37,443 nt of DNA from Saprospiraceae bacterium (GTDB lineage Bacteria; Bacteroidota; Bacteroidia; Chitinophagales; Saprospiraceae). Positions 18,801-25,452 of this stretch are shown here, in pieces. The notes under the pieces were generated by a model. The model had not been told where the DNA came from. It was given only the letters and a program-made list of their open reading frames with translations, and made no database searches. The stretch spans positions 1 to 37,443 of the forward strand of contig JANQHF010000037.1 in the NCBI GenBank assembly GCA_028282725.1, in the 5' to 3' direction. Position 1 is the stretch's first letter, and every line of letters begins with the position of its first letter. The translations under genes were made by a program, and so were the position numbers.

Positions 18801-20241
18801 ACACCGTCTGCGCCATAGGTACGAACATTTTGCCCTCAATTCCGACAAGGGTCAAGATGGGCAGATAAACGATCAAAATGATGATTTCTCCGAATGCAGC
18901 ACTCTTTCTGATCTTGGAAGCGGCAATGGTCACCTCTTCGTCCATTTGAGAGGAGGTCAGGGCAGCTGAGAATTTTCGAGTTTGCAGACGATGAACAATG
19001 GCCTCAACAATGATGACTGCCCCATCTACGATCAGTCCAAAATCAATAGCTCCTAAACTCATCAAATTGCCACTCACCCCAAACACGCGCATTAAGGTGA
19101 CGGCAAACAACAATGAAAGCGGAATCACACTTGCTACAATTAATCCGGCCCGCCAATTTCCGATCAGCAGGACCAGGATAAAAATGACGATCAGGGCACC
19201 TTCGATCAGGTTGGTCCTTACCGTTTTGATCGCACGATTTACCAGGTTACTTCGGTCCAGGTAGGCTTCGACCACTACTCCCTCGGGAAGGGTGGTCTTG
19301 ATCACCTCCAGCTTTTCTTTTACAAGGCGCACCACCTCTGCACTATTGGCACCCTTCAGCATCATCACCATACCATTGACGACTTCTCCCTGGCCGTCCC
19401 TGGTCGTAGCTCCATAACGAGGGGCACCACCAAAATGCACTTCCGCTACATCCCTGATGAGTAGTGGTACACCGTCAATGATTTTGATAACAATTTTTGA
19501 GACATCGTCAAGCGAACTTGCCAGACCGATACTTCTGATAAAATATGCATAAGGCTTTTTATCAATATAGGCTCCCCCGGTATTCTCATTACTACGCTTC
19601 AGGGCATCGAAAATTTCAGCCATGGTGATACCCATGCTGTTGAGTTTGTGCGGATTGACTGCAACTTCATATTCCTTGAGTATTCCGCCCAGCGTGTTGA
19701 CCTCGGCTACCCCTTTTGTTCCTAATAATTCAGGTACGATAAACCAGTCCTGGATCGTCCGGAGATCCGAAATGTCTAATTCATCCTCATACCCTTCGGC
19801 AGCACTGACAGTATACTGATAGATTTCTCCCAAACCGGTACTGATCGGTGCCAGTTCAGGGGAGCCGAAATCTTCAGGTATTTCTTCCCGCGCTCTGCGC
19901 AGTCTTTCAGAAATCTGGTTGCGGGCCCAATAGATATCCACACCCTCTTTGAAGACTACCGTAACAATGCTCAGTCCAAAACGGCTGACTGAACGCAGTT
20001 CGGTAATGTCGGGGATAGGTTTGACAGCTCTTTCGATGGGATACGTGACAAATAGTTCCACTTCCTGCGTGGCTAACTTGGGTGTGGTCGTCAAAATTTG
20101 TACCTGGTTATTCGTAATATCCGGAAGGGCATCAATGGGAAGATTACGCATGGAGTAAGATCCCACGGCAATCAATGCAATGATGGACATTCCAACGATA
20201 AACTTATACCTGATTGAAAAGGCAATAATTCGATCTAACAT
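15892..20241 (-). CDS. Heavy-metal RND pump (CzcA/CusA type) fused to a TolC-like outer-membrane efflux domain
   Basis: The 1449-aa product has two parts. Residues 1 to about 1040 are a complete HME-RND proton antiporter with IDALPDITNNQVQI, the proton-relay segment GAIDFGLIVDGAVI (Asp400, Asp406), and SSEVPTDPMP in the porter domain as in CzcA. After KMKGSRR comes a hydrophobic stretch ending GSAQS that looks like an internal signal or membrane segment. It is followed by about 390 residues of OEP/TolC type with long helical hairpins. The pump exports divalent or monovalent metal ions across both membranes. Fused proteins of this length are, from memory, common in Bacteroidota. The gene lies between a small Cys/His-rich protein and the adaptor gene. 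Confidence 0.9.
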   Translation of the reverse strand: MLDRIIAFSIRYKFIVGMSIIALIAVGSYSMRNLPIDALPDITNNQVQILTTTPKLATQEVELFVTYPIERAVKPIPDITELRSVSRFGLSIVTVVFKEGVDIYWARNQISERLRRAREEIPEDFGSPELAPISTGLGEIYQYTVSAAEGYEDELDISDLRTIQDWFIVPELLGTKGVAEVNTLGGILKEYEVAVNPHKLNSMGITMAEIFDALKRSNENTGGAYIDKKPYAYFIRSIGLASSLDDVSKIVIKIIDGVPLLIRDVAEVHFGGAPRYGATTRDGQGEVVNGMVMMLKGANSAEVVRLVKEKLEVIKTTLPEGVVVEAYLDRSNLVNRAIKTVRTNLIEGALIVIFILVLLIGNWRAGLIVASVIPLSLLFAVTLMRVFGVSGNLMSLGAIDFGLIVDGAVIIVEAIVHRLQTRKFSAALTSSQMDEEVTIAASKIRKSAAFGEIIILIVYLPILTLVGIEGKMFVPMAQTVSFAILGAFILSLTYVPMMSALCLNRKMSQKKTLSDRIIGVFQRSYTPVLNTVMRAKPLFILLAVLLFAGALWLFSGLGGEFIPVLEEGDIAAHIIIPPGSSLEQEIETCLKAEALLKEKFPEMDILVSKIGSSEVPTDPMPMYLSDLLIILKDKSEWTSAETKEELIHKIEAVLDELPGVTTEFSQPVQMRFNELMTGIRSDVGVKIYGDDIEQLTALGEEVESVIQNIEGVVDIRAETVTGLPQINVEFDKDKLALYGLNVAALNETISTGFAGKSAGVIYEGEQKFNLVVRLAGEYRKDISHLENLYISLPSGNQIPLSQVANIGYRLGPAQISRENGRRRTIIGFNVRGRDVESAVEDIRSALKEEVDLPTGYYFEYAGQFENLQRARSRLMVAVPVALALIFTLLYFTFGSIIQSIMIFTAIPLSAIGGIVALYLRGMPFSISAGIGFIALFGVSVLNGIVLIGYFNQLKKEGMQDVMERIKKGTSVRLRPVIMTAAVASLGFLPMALSTSAGAEVQKPLATVVIGGLITSTLLTLVILPILYYYSEKMKGSRRVATNVLAVLMLFIWHPGSAQSNMTITSSEQLIEVAIDHNQYLQASRLGTQKFEQLREAPYLVPKTQINGRFGQMNTRLFDHYYSISQTFNPFESRAEKELLNHQLKQSQFRIEVDKKMLVLNLNQLWTSLQSNVKHLSILEEQLSLWSQFATFANRKYELGESSYLETTSAEIRSQTLEREIEQVESRIEGLKWNLRSLTYIDVYLEPDLSGYENISESIVIDSTMINLHPEVLQAQQEIEISKSKGNLLNARKKPDLSIGYFIQSIRGTDQVNGQLKSSNSVPRFHGVDVGLALPIFGKAYKVRRSVNDTELLIREAQQNQLRVQMKNQLGALVKEYNTLLDNIEFYKAAVLPNTELIVRNSRVSYESGEIGYLEYVLALDTMNEEKLKFLNLLESAWQIKHAIGYLSNQ

Positions 20242-20356
20242 GTTTTATACTCTGATTATCATTCGCTTAATAACAGTCCTCAAATGTTGACTGTAGCCAA
20301 TTGCTAAATTGTCCGGAGACGAACCGTCCGGACATACGTATCCATTAAGAATTAAA

Positions 20357-20665
20357 CTAAGCAAGGAGAGGGGGATGCCAGATCGAATTGGTCCTGTCAA
20401 ACTTATAGTGAAAATTGTAGGGAAAGTCATATTTGAAATGATGATCAGACAATGTTGTTTCCCAGTTGTTCAATTCAGTGAGTTCGATTGAAGCACCGCA
20501 ACACTGACAAATACAGAAGGGAGAACAAGTGTCGTTTTCCTCTTCCGGGTGATTGTGATTATTTGTGATTTCGACATCTGATAAGTTCGGTGAGTTGAAA
20601 TCAGTACATGGACCAAAGGCCAATCTCAGTGCAATTAAAGCCAATATGAGTGGAACAATTTTCAC
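20357..20665 (-). CDS. Small exported Cys/His-rich protein, DUF6660-like
   Basis: The 102-aa product has a signal-like N-terminus (MKIVPLILALIALRLAFGPC), an acidic His-containing stretch (NNHNHPEEENDTCSPF) and a dense cysteine motif CSPFCICQCCGAS. It ends with SIWHPPLLA, a C-terminal pattern I associate with the DUF6660 family found beside Bacteroidota metal pumps. The cysteines and histidines suggest binding of a soft metal such as copper or zinc in the periplasm. The start is GTG, because no in-frame ATG exists upstream. It is the first gene of the efflux operon, 115 nt before the pump. The metal and the role (sensor, chaperone or buffer) are not known. Confidence 0.7.
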   Translation of the reverse strand: MKIVPLILALIALRLAFGPCTDFNSPNLSDVEITNNHNHPEEENDTCSPFCICQCCGASIELTELNNWETTLSDHHFKYDFPYNFHYKFDRTNSIWHPPLLA

Positions 20666-20851
20666 ATTGATAAAGATAATTTCCTTTTGGAGATTAAACT
20701 AATCGCTGTGAATGAAGTCACATTTAATCGAGGAATGCATTTCGCCTGGATTTAATCATTTGTCCCATCTTAAGATCTTCCTTTCACCTTTGTTTTTATT
20801 TTACTCTTGTTAAATTCGATGATCCTTTTTAACGACGACTAAAACTGATTT

Positions 20852-21952
20852 ATGTATATACATAAGGTATTCCCCTTGACGGGAATGATCATCTGGACCA
20901 AAAAATATATCCTCCTGTTTATTTTGATTTCGGCCGTACCCATTTTTTTGTTTGATGTATTGGAATGGAAATGGTTGCATCTTCCCTGGTTGCCGATCGG
21001 ACTGTTGGGTACAGCGGTGGCTTTCATCCAGGGATTTAAGAACAATGCTTCCTACGACCGGCTATGGGAGGCCAGGAAGATATGGGGTGGAATCGTCAAT
21101 GCGTCCCGTACCTGGACCATAATGGTCAAGGATTTTATTACGAATGAACATGCAAAAACAAAGCGATCAGATGAAGAGATTCATGAGATTCACAAAGAAC
21201 TGGTCCATCGACACGTCGCCTGGATGACAGCACTACGTTATCAAATGCGGCAGTCCAAGACCTGGGAGACCACCATTAAAAAGAGAAATAACCAGCGTTA
21301 CCGCGAAAAGAACTATGAGATACCCGAGTTAAATACTCCCATTGAGGAGGCCATCAGTCCATATATATCGGAAGAAGAGAAAAGTGAGGTTCTCGCCAAG
21401 GGGAATTGGGCATCGCAATTACTAGGGGTACAATCAAGGAGGTTGAAGGACTTGAAAAAAGAAGGGCTCATTGAGGATTTCCGGCATATGGAATTGGCCA
21501 ATGTACTCAAGGAATTTTACACCCTTCAGGGCAAATCAGAAAGAATCAAAAATTTTCCCTACCCTCGTCAATTTGCCACCCTGAATCAGTATTTCATATG
21601 GATCTTTATTTTGTTACTTCCTTTCGGTGTAATGAATGCCTTTGATCAGATCGGTCAGACATTTCTTGCGGACTTCCTGGACCACGAACATGAAGCCGGT
21701 ATTTTTCACGAAATGTTTGATTTTATTGGGAGGAATTTCGTTTGGTTGTCGATCCCATTCAGCGCTTTGATCTCATGGGTATTCTTTACCCTGGAGATGA
21801 TCGGTGAAGTAAGTGAGAATCCTTTTGAAGGCAGTCCGAATGATGTCCCCATTACGGACTTGACCAGGGGAATTGAAATCGACATCCGCCAATTGATCAA
21901 TGATACAGGGATTCCCGGAAAATATGAATGGCGGAATGGAATTGTGATGTAG
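20852..21952 (+). CDS. Bestrophin-like (UPF0187) anion channel family protein
   Basis: The 366-aa membrane protein carries the family blocks GTAVAFIQGFKNNASYDRLW and EARKIWGGIVNASRTW after the first two helices, and the C-terminal GEVSENPFEGSPNDVPIT motif that in bestrophins lines the cytosolic part of the pore. A central charged region of about 120 residues is typical of Bacteroidota members. Homologues form pentameric ion channels (anion, or cation in one bacterial case). The ATG at 20852 gives the N-terminus MYIHKVFPLTG before the first helix. It is transcribed away from the metal-efflux operon; a relation to it is not evident. Confidence 0.88.
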   Translation: MYIHKVFPLTGMIIWTKKYILLFILISAVPIFLFDVLEWKWLHLPWLPIGLLGTAVAFIQGFKNNASYDRLWEARKIWGGIVNASRTWTIMVKDFITNEHAKTKRSDEEIHEIHKELVHRHVAWMTALRYQMRQSKTWETTIKKRNNQRYREKNYEIPELNTPIEEAISPYISEEEKSEVLAKGNWASQLLGVQSRRLKDLKKEGLIEDFRHMELANVLKEFYTLQGKSERIKNFPYPRQFATLNQYFIWIFILLLPFGVMNAFDQIGQTFLADFLDHEHEAGIFHEMFDFIGRNFVWLSIPFSALISWVFFTLEMIGEVSENPFEGSPNDVPITDLTRGIEIDIRQLINDTGIPGKYEWRNGIVM

Positions 21953-22054
21953 GCAGTCAGGGATTCCCGGAGCACCTATTTGTACATGAGGCTCAAACCA
22001 GAAAACATCGAACAAAAGATTGGGATGTAGTCCGTACTAACCGAAAAGATAAAT

Positions 22055-22108
22055 GTACAGTGGTCCGTGATTCGTTTAAATCATTGGCCTGGTCGCGGAC
22101 CACTGCAC
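22055..22108 (-). terminator. Hairpin between convergent genes, probable terminator
   Basis: A 10-bp perfect inverted repeat (22058-22067 with 22096-22105), extending to 14 bp with one mismatch, encloses a 28-nt loop. It lies in the 209-nt gap between the bestrophin stop and the thioesterase stop. On the minus strand it is followed by a T-rich tail, so it could end the thioesterase transcript. The long loop makes this uncertain. Confidence 0.4.
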
Positions 22109-22161
22109 ATATGAATATTGCCGCATTTGGGCATCTTCATTTTGATTCGCAAATAATCGAT

Positions 22162-22545
22162 TCAGTTGCTTTGGTGTTCAACAGAAGCTATACCATAGTT
22201 ATGAGCCGTAGACTTGCCTTCATCATTTACCCTGACCATTACAATCTTGTCTATTGACAGAATCGATTCTTTGGTCAATAAATTTCGCACATGACAATTA
22301 AAGGTCAGAGAAGTATGTCCGATGGATTTAAGAGCGAGACCAATCTCTATTATATCTCCTTGTTTTGCTGTAGAAATGAAGTCAATTTCTGACATGAATT
22401 TGGTTACTACTCTTTGATCCACAATCTTGGACATCGCATAAATCCCGGCTTCTTCATCGATCCATCGGAGGAGCGCACCGCCAAAAAGCGTATTGTTGGC
22501 ATTTAAGTCTTCTGGTTTTACCAATTTGCGGGTTGCATACTTCAT
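22162..22545 (-). CDS. Acyl-CoA thioesterase, hotdog fold (YciA-like)
   Basis: The 127-aa protein matches the compact 4HBT/YciA-type acyl-CoA hydrolases: the N-terminal NANNTLFGGALLRWIDEEAG block holds the hotdog helix with the catalytic Asp, followed by FMSEIDFISTAKQGDIIEIG and HTSLTFNCHVRN strands. Such enzymes hydrolyse acyl-CoA to free acid and CoA in the cytoplasm. It follows the hibernation-factor-like gene by 14 nt on the same strand. The acyl chain preference cannot be told. Confidence 0.88.
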   Translation of the reverse strand: MKYATRKLVKPEDLNANNTLFGGALLRWIDEEAGIYAMSKIVDQRVVTKFMSEIDFISTAKQGDIIEIGLALKSIGHTSLTFNCHVRNLLTKESILSIDKIVMVRVNDEGKSTAHNYGIASVEHQSN

Positions 22546-22559
22546 GGCTTCCCGGCAAT

Positions 22560-22850
22560 TCAGGGTCGCATTAACCGCGATCGTTTTGCCAAATACCTAC
22601 GCGCATCCTTGTGACTCTCAGCCATTACTACCGATGGAGAAGGTGATCTATGCTTCAATATAATGTCATTCCCAGGTACTCCAAGACGAATGATGGCCTC
22701 GTACATTGCATTTCTGTTACCCTCGCGCTTAATGAAAATCTCTGCATAGTGAAGATCCCGGAATTTACGGTTCAACCTGTATAATTTCCATTTTAACAAC
22801 CGGATGTACTTGTTGGCTATACCTGCCGAATTTCTTACTGTGATTGTCAT
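22560..22850 (-). CDS. Ribosome-hibernation-factor-like (HPF/RaiA family) protein
   Basis: The 96-aa basic protein follows the beta-alpha-beta-beta-beta-alpha pattern of HPF/RaiA (S30AE): LLKWKLYRLNRKFRDLHYAEIFIKREGN, then the strand pair EAIIRLGVPGNDIILKHRSPS and the last helix SHKDARRYLAKRSRLMR. Proteins of this fold bind the 30S decoding centre and silence ribosomes in stationary phase. The sequence is divergent and short, lacking the long-HPF C-terminal dimerisation domain. It opens a two-gene unit with the thioesterase and is divergent from the TetR gene, sharing an intergenic region with several inverted repeats. Confidence 0.65.
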   Translation of the reverse strand: MTITVRNSAGIANKYIRLLKWKLYRLNRKFRDLHYAEIFIKREGNRNAMYEAIIRLGVPGNDIILKHRSPSPSVVMAESHKDARRYLAKRSRLMRP

Positions 22851-22860
22851 AGTTCTTAAG

Positions 22861-22928
22861 TTTTTGTGATCAATAATGAATAATCAAGTATTCATATTTA
22901 TGCTATTCAACATAGTCAATCACAAAAA
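22861..22928. repeat. Nested inverted repeats in the divergent HPF-like/TetR intergenic region
   Basis: A perfect 10-bp inverted repeat (TTTTTGTGAT at 22861-22870, its complement at 22919-22928) encloses two smaller dyads: a 7-bp repeat ATGAATA at 22876-22882 with 22889-22895, and CTAT/ATAG at 22903-22915. It could be a regulator site or a 5' leader structure of the HPF-like transcript. Confidence 0.45.
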
Positions 22929-22968
22929 GTTTTTATTTTTTTCATTTTGTTTTGAACCATTACTAAAT

Positions 22969-22985
22969 TGATAGTGTTACTATCA
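22969..22985. promoter_or_regulatory. Palindromic operator, probably for the adjacent TetR-family regulator
   Basis: A perfect 17-bp dyad TGATAGT-GTT-ACTATCA ends 19 nt before the ATG of the TetR gene. TetR-family dimers bind dyads of this size, and the position would block transcription or early elongation. A TTTG box about 20 nt upstream (22946-22949 or 22951-22954) places the operator over the likely -7 region, so autorepression of the export operon is expected. Confidence 0.65.
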
Positions 22986-23004
22986 CAATTGAATTTTTAA
23001 ACTC

Positions 23005-23715
23005 ATGAAACAACTTTTAAGCCGAGTTAATATCAACGTCAATAAAAGCATCTATCTAAAGGATCCCAACAGCAGTGCCCTGGGTGAAAGAATCCTGGCC
23101 AATGCCATTGACCTGATACTGGAAAAAGGTTTTGAGGATTTCACATTTAAGCAATTGGCCAAACGTATTGAATCTTCAGAGGCTTCCATCTATCGCTATT
23201 TTGAAAACAAGAACAAACTGCTCTTATATCTGACAGCATGGTACTGGGGATGGATTGAGTACAAATTGGTATTCGCAACTGCTAATATTCAGAGTGCTCA
23301 TGAGCGGCTCAATATAGCGATCAAAATATTGACGGAAATCATTGATGGAGACCAATACAATACAACATTTGATCTCAACAAGATCTATGACATTATTATC
23401 ACCGAATCTTCAAAGTCATATCTTATCAAGTCGGTCGATGAGATCAATAAGGATGGAGTATACCTCGGATATATGAACTGCGTCCAGCGGGTATCAGAAA
23501 TTGTAACTGAAATCAATCCCGAATTTCCCTATCCCCGAATGCTCATTTCTACAGTCGTCGAAGGGGCTCATCATCAAAGATATTTTGCAGACCACCTGCC
23601 CAGGTTAACAGACGTATCACCGAATTGCGACAGCATCGAAGATTTCTATGCATCCATGGTCTTCAAAACCATTGGTGCACAAACACCACAACCAATTCCT
23701 CAACTCACTAAATAA
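23005..23715 (+). CDS. TetR/AcrR-family transcriptional regulator
   Basis: The 236-aa protein has an N-terminal helix-turn-helix domain at about residues 25-75 (ILANAIDLILEKGFEDFTFK, then SSEASIYRYFENKNKLLLYL) and a helical ligand/dimer domain. A 24-residue N-terminal extension precedes the usual start of the fold. It begins the operon that continues with the ABC protein 15 nt downstream, then HlyD and TolC. A palindromic operator lies directly upstream. It most likely represses its own operon and is released by a ligand that is unknown, perhaps the exported substrate. Confidence 0.9.
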   Translation: MKQLLSRVNINVNKSIYLKDPNSSALGERILANAIDLILEKGFEDFTFKQLAKRIESSEASIYRYFENKNKLLLYLTAWYWGWIEYKLVFATANIQSAHERLNIAIKILTEIIDGDQYNTTFDLNKIYDIIITESSKSYLIKSVDEINKDGVYLGYMNCVQRVSEIVTEINPEFPYPRMLISTVVEGAHHQRYFADHLPRLTDVSPNCDSIEDFYASMVFKTIGAQTPQPIPQLTK

Positions 23716-23730
23716 AATTTATCTGTACGC

Positions 23731-25452
23731 ATGGCTCAAACTTTGACTCCGACAAAACGATTCTGGCGCCTTCTTACCCCTGACAGAAAGGACATTCGCA
23801 ATGTCTATATCTATTCGATATTCAATGGATTGATCGGTTTGTCACTGCCTCTGGGCATACAGGCCATTGTCAATCTTATCCAGGGCGGACAGGTAAATAC
23901 TGCATGGATCGTCCTACTATTATTTGTGGTCAGTGGTGTTGTATTTACCGGTGTTCTTCAAATCTATCAATTGAAAATTGTCGAGAATCTGCAACAGAAA
24001 ATATTCAGCCGGGCGGCTTTTGAATTTGCCCACAGGATACCACGCATTACAATGGAGCGCCTCTATAAACATTATGCTCCGGAACTAATGAATCGGTTTT
24101 TTGATGTCATGTCCCTGCAAAAGGGACTTCCCAAAATATTGATCGATTTCTCAACTGCCATCATACATATTGTATTTGGCCTGGTACTATTGAGTTTTTA
24201 CCATTCATTTTTTGTTGCATTCAGTATCATCCTGGTCGCATTAGTCGTGATCATTTTTGCCCTGACTGCCCGAAGAGGGCTGGATTCAAGCCTGGTGGAA
24301 TCACAACGAAAATATGAAGTAGCACACTGGTTAGAGGAACTGGCCAGGACGACGACGACCTTTAAACTTGCAGGGTTAACAGCACTTCCCTTGAAAAGGG
24401 TGAATAGTCATGTAAATGATTATCTCGACGCCCGAAGTAATCACTTCAACATTCTTGTACAGCAATATTGGTTGATGACGGTTTTCAAGGGTTTGGTAGC
24501 AACAGGGCTGCTGGCCATTGGAGGAATACTGGTGATGGACCAGCGTATCAACATCGGACAATTCGTAGGAGCAGAGATCATCGTATTGCTTGTAATGTCG
24601 GCTGTAGAAAAACTGATTACCAGCATGGAGACCATTTATGATGTACTGACAGGTTTGGAAAAGATCGGACAAGTCACCGATATGGAACTGGAAAAACATG
24701 AGGGCATCAATCTCAATGACGAATGCAACGATGAAGGAATAAGCATCGCTCTTAAGAATGTTCATTTCTCCTACCCGGAAAGTCCTCACAGGATATTGAA
24801 AGACCTTTCATTGAAAGTGGAAGGCGGAGAGAACTGGTTGATCACAGGGCCAAGTGGTAGCGGAAAAAGTACTTTGCTCCAGGTGATTGCAGGTATTTAC
24901 AAAATCACTTCAGGTGAAATCTCTTACAACGATCTTCCCCAGGGAAATCTCAATCTTCAATCAGTCAGATCAGTGATCGGTGAATGTTTTGAAAGTGAAC
25001 AACTCTTTGAGGGTACTTTACTTGAAAACATTTCCATGGGACGGGAGGATGCCACATTTGAAAATGTAAAGTGGGCAGTCGAAAATTTGGGACTGACTTC
25101 TTTCCTGAAGTCTTTGCCTAATGGTTATGAGACGAGAATCGATCCTCAGGGGAAAAAACTGTCCAGGAGTATCGTTCAAAAAATTCTACTCGCAAGGAGT
25201 ATAGCCAACAGGCCCAAGCTTCTCTTGCTCGAAAACATACTGGATGTATTGTCCCCGGGTGAAATCATCAGAATTGTCGATTTCCTGACCCATCCGGGAC
25301 AACCCTGGTCTTTGATCGCGGTTTCATCCAACCACTACTTTGCATCCAAAGTGGATCAAATTGCCGTCTTAGATGCCGGTGCTGTACACACCACCGGTAA
25401 GTATACAGAAATTGATTCTTCACTCATTCCACAAATCTCAGCCAGTGCTTAA
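23731..25452 (+). CDS. ABC exporter half-transporter with degenerate ATPase motifs
   Basis: The 573-aa protein has an exporter-type membrane domain (about residues 20-310, five to six helices) and a nucleotide-binding domain. Walker A is intact (GPSGSGKST, 373-381). The other motifs are altered by alignment with exporter family members: the Q-loop Gln is Glu421, the LSGGQ signature reads LSRSI (477-481), Walker B reads LLLLEN so the Asp and catalytic Glu are Glu501 and Asn502, and the H-loop His position is Ser533. It resembles HlyB-type transporters without the peptidase domain. With HlyD and TolC genes overlapping downstream it should form a type-I-like export path. ATP hydrolysis may be weak or absent, or a partner ATPase may be needed. 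Confidence 0.85.
   Translation: MAQTLTPTKRFWRLLTPDRKDIRNVYIYSIFNGLIGLSLPLGIQAIVNLIQGGQVNTAWIVLLLFVVSGVVFTGVLQIYQLKIVENLQQKIFSRAAFEFAHRIPRITMERLYKHYAPELMNRFFDVMSLQKGLPKILIDFSTAIIHIVFGLVLLSFYHSFFVAFSIILVALVVIIFALTARRGLDSSLVESQRKYEVAHWLEELARTTTTFKLAGLTALPLKRVNSHVNDYLDARSNHFNILVQQYWLMTVFKGLVATGLLAIGGILVMDQRINIGQFVGAEIIVLLVMSAVEKLITSMETIYDVLTGLEKIGQVTDMELEKHEGINLNDECNDEGISIALKNVHFSYPESPHRILKDLSLKVEGGENWLITGPSGSGKSTLLQVIAGIYKITSGEISYNDLPQGNLNLQSVRSVIGECFESEQLFEGTLLENISMGREDATFENVKWAVENLGLTSFLKSLPNGYETRIDPQGKKLSRSIVQKILLARSIANRPKLLLLENILDVLSPGEIIRIVDFLTHPGQPWSLIAVSSNHYFASKVDQIAVLDAGAVHTTGKYTEIDSSLIPQISASA

Noticed and set aside
20286-20335. GTCCGG/CCGGAC dyad before the metal pump gene as a regulator site
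   Set aside because: Arms are only 6 bp with an 11-nt gap, and it lies inside the operon between the first and second genes. The signal is too weak to call.
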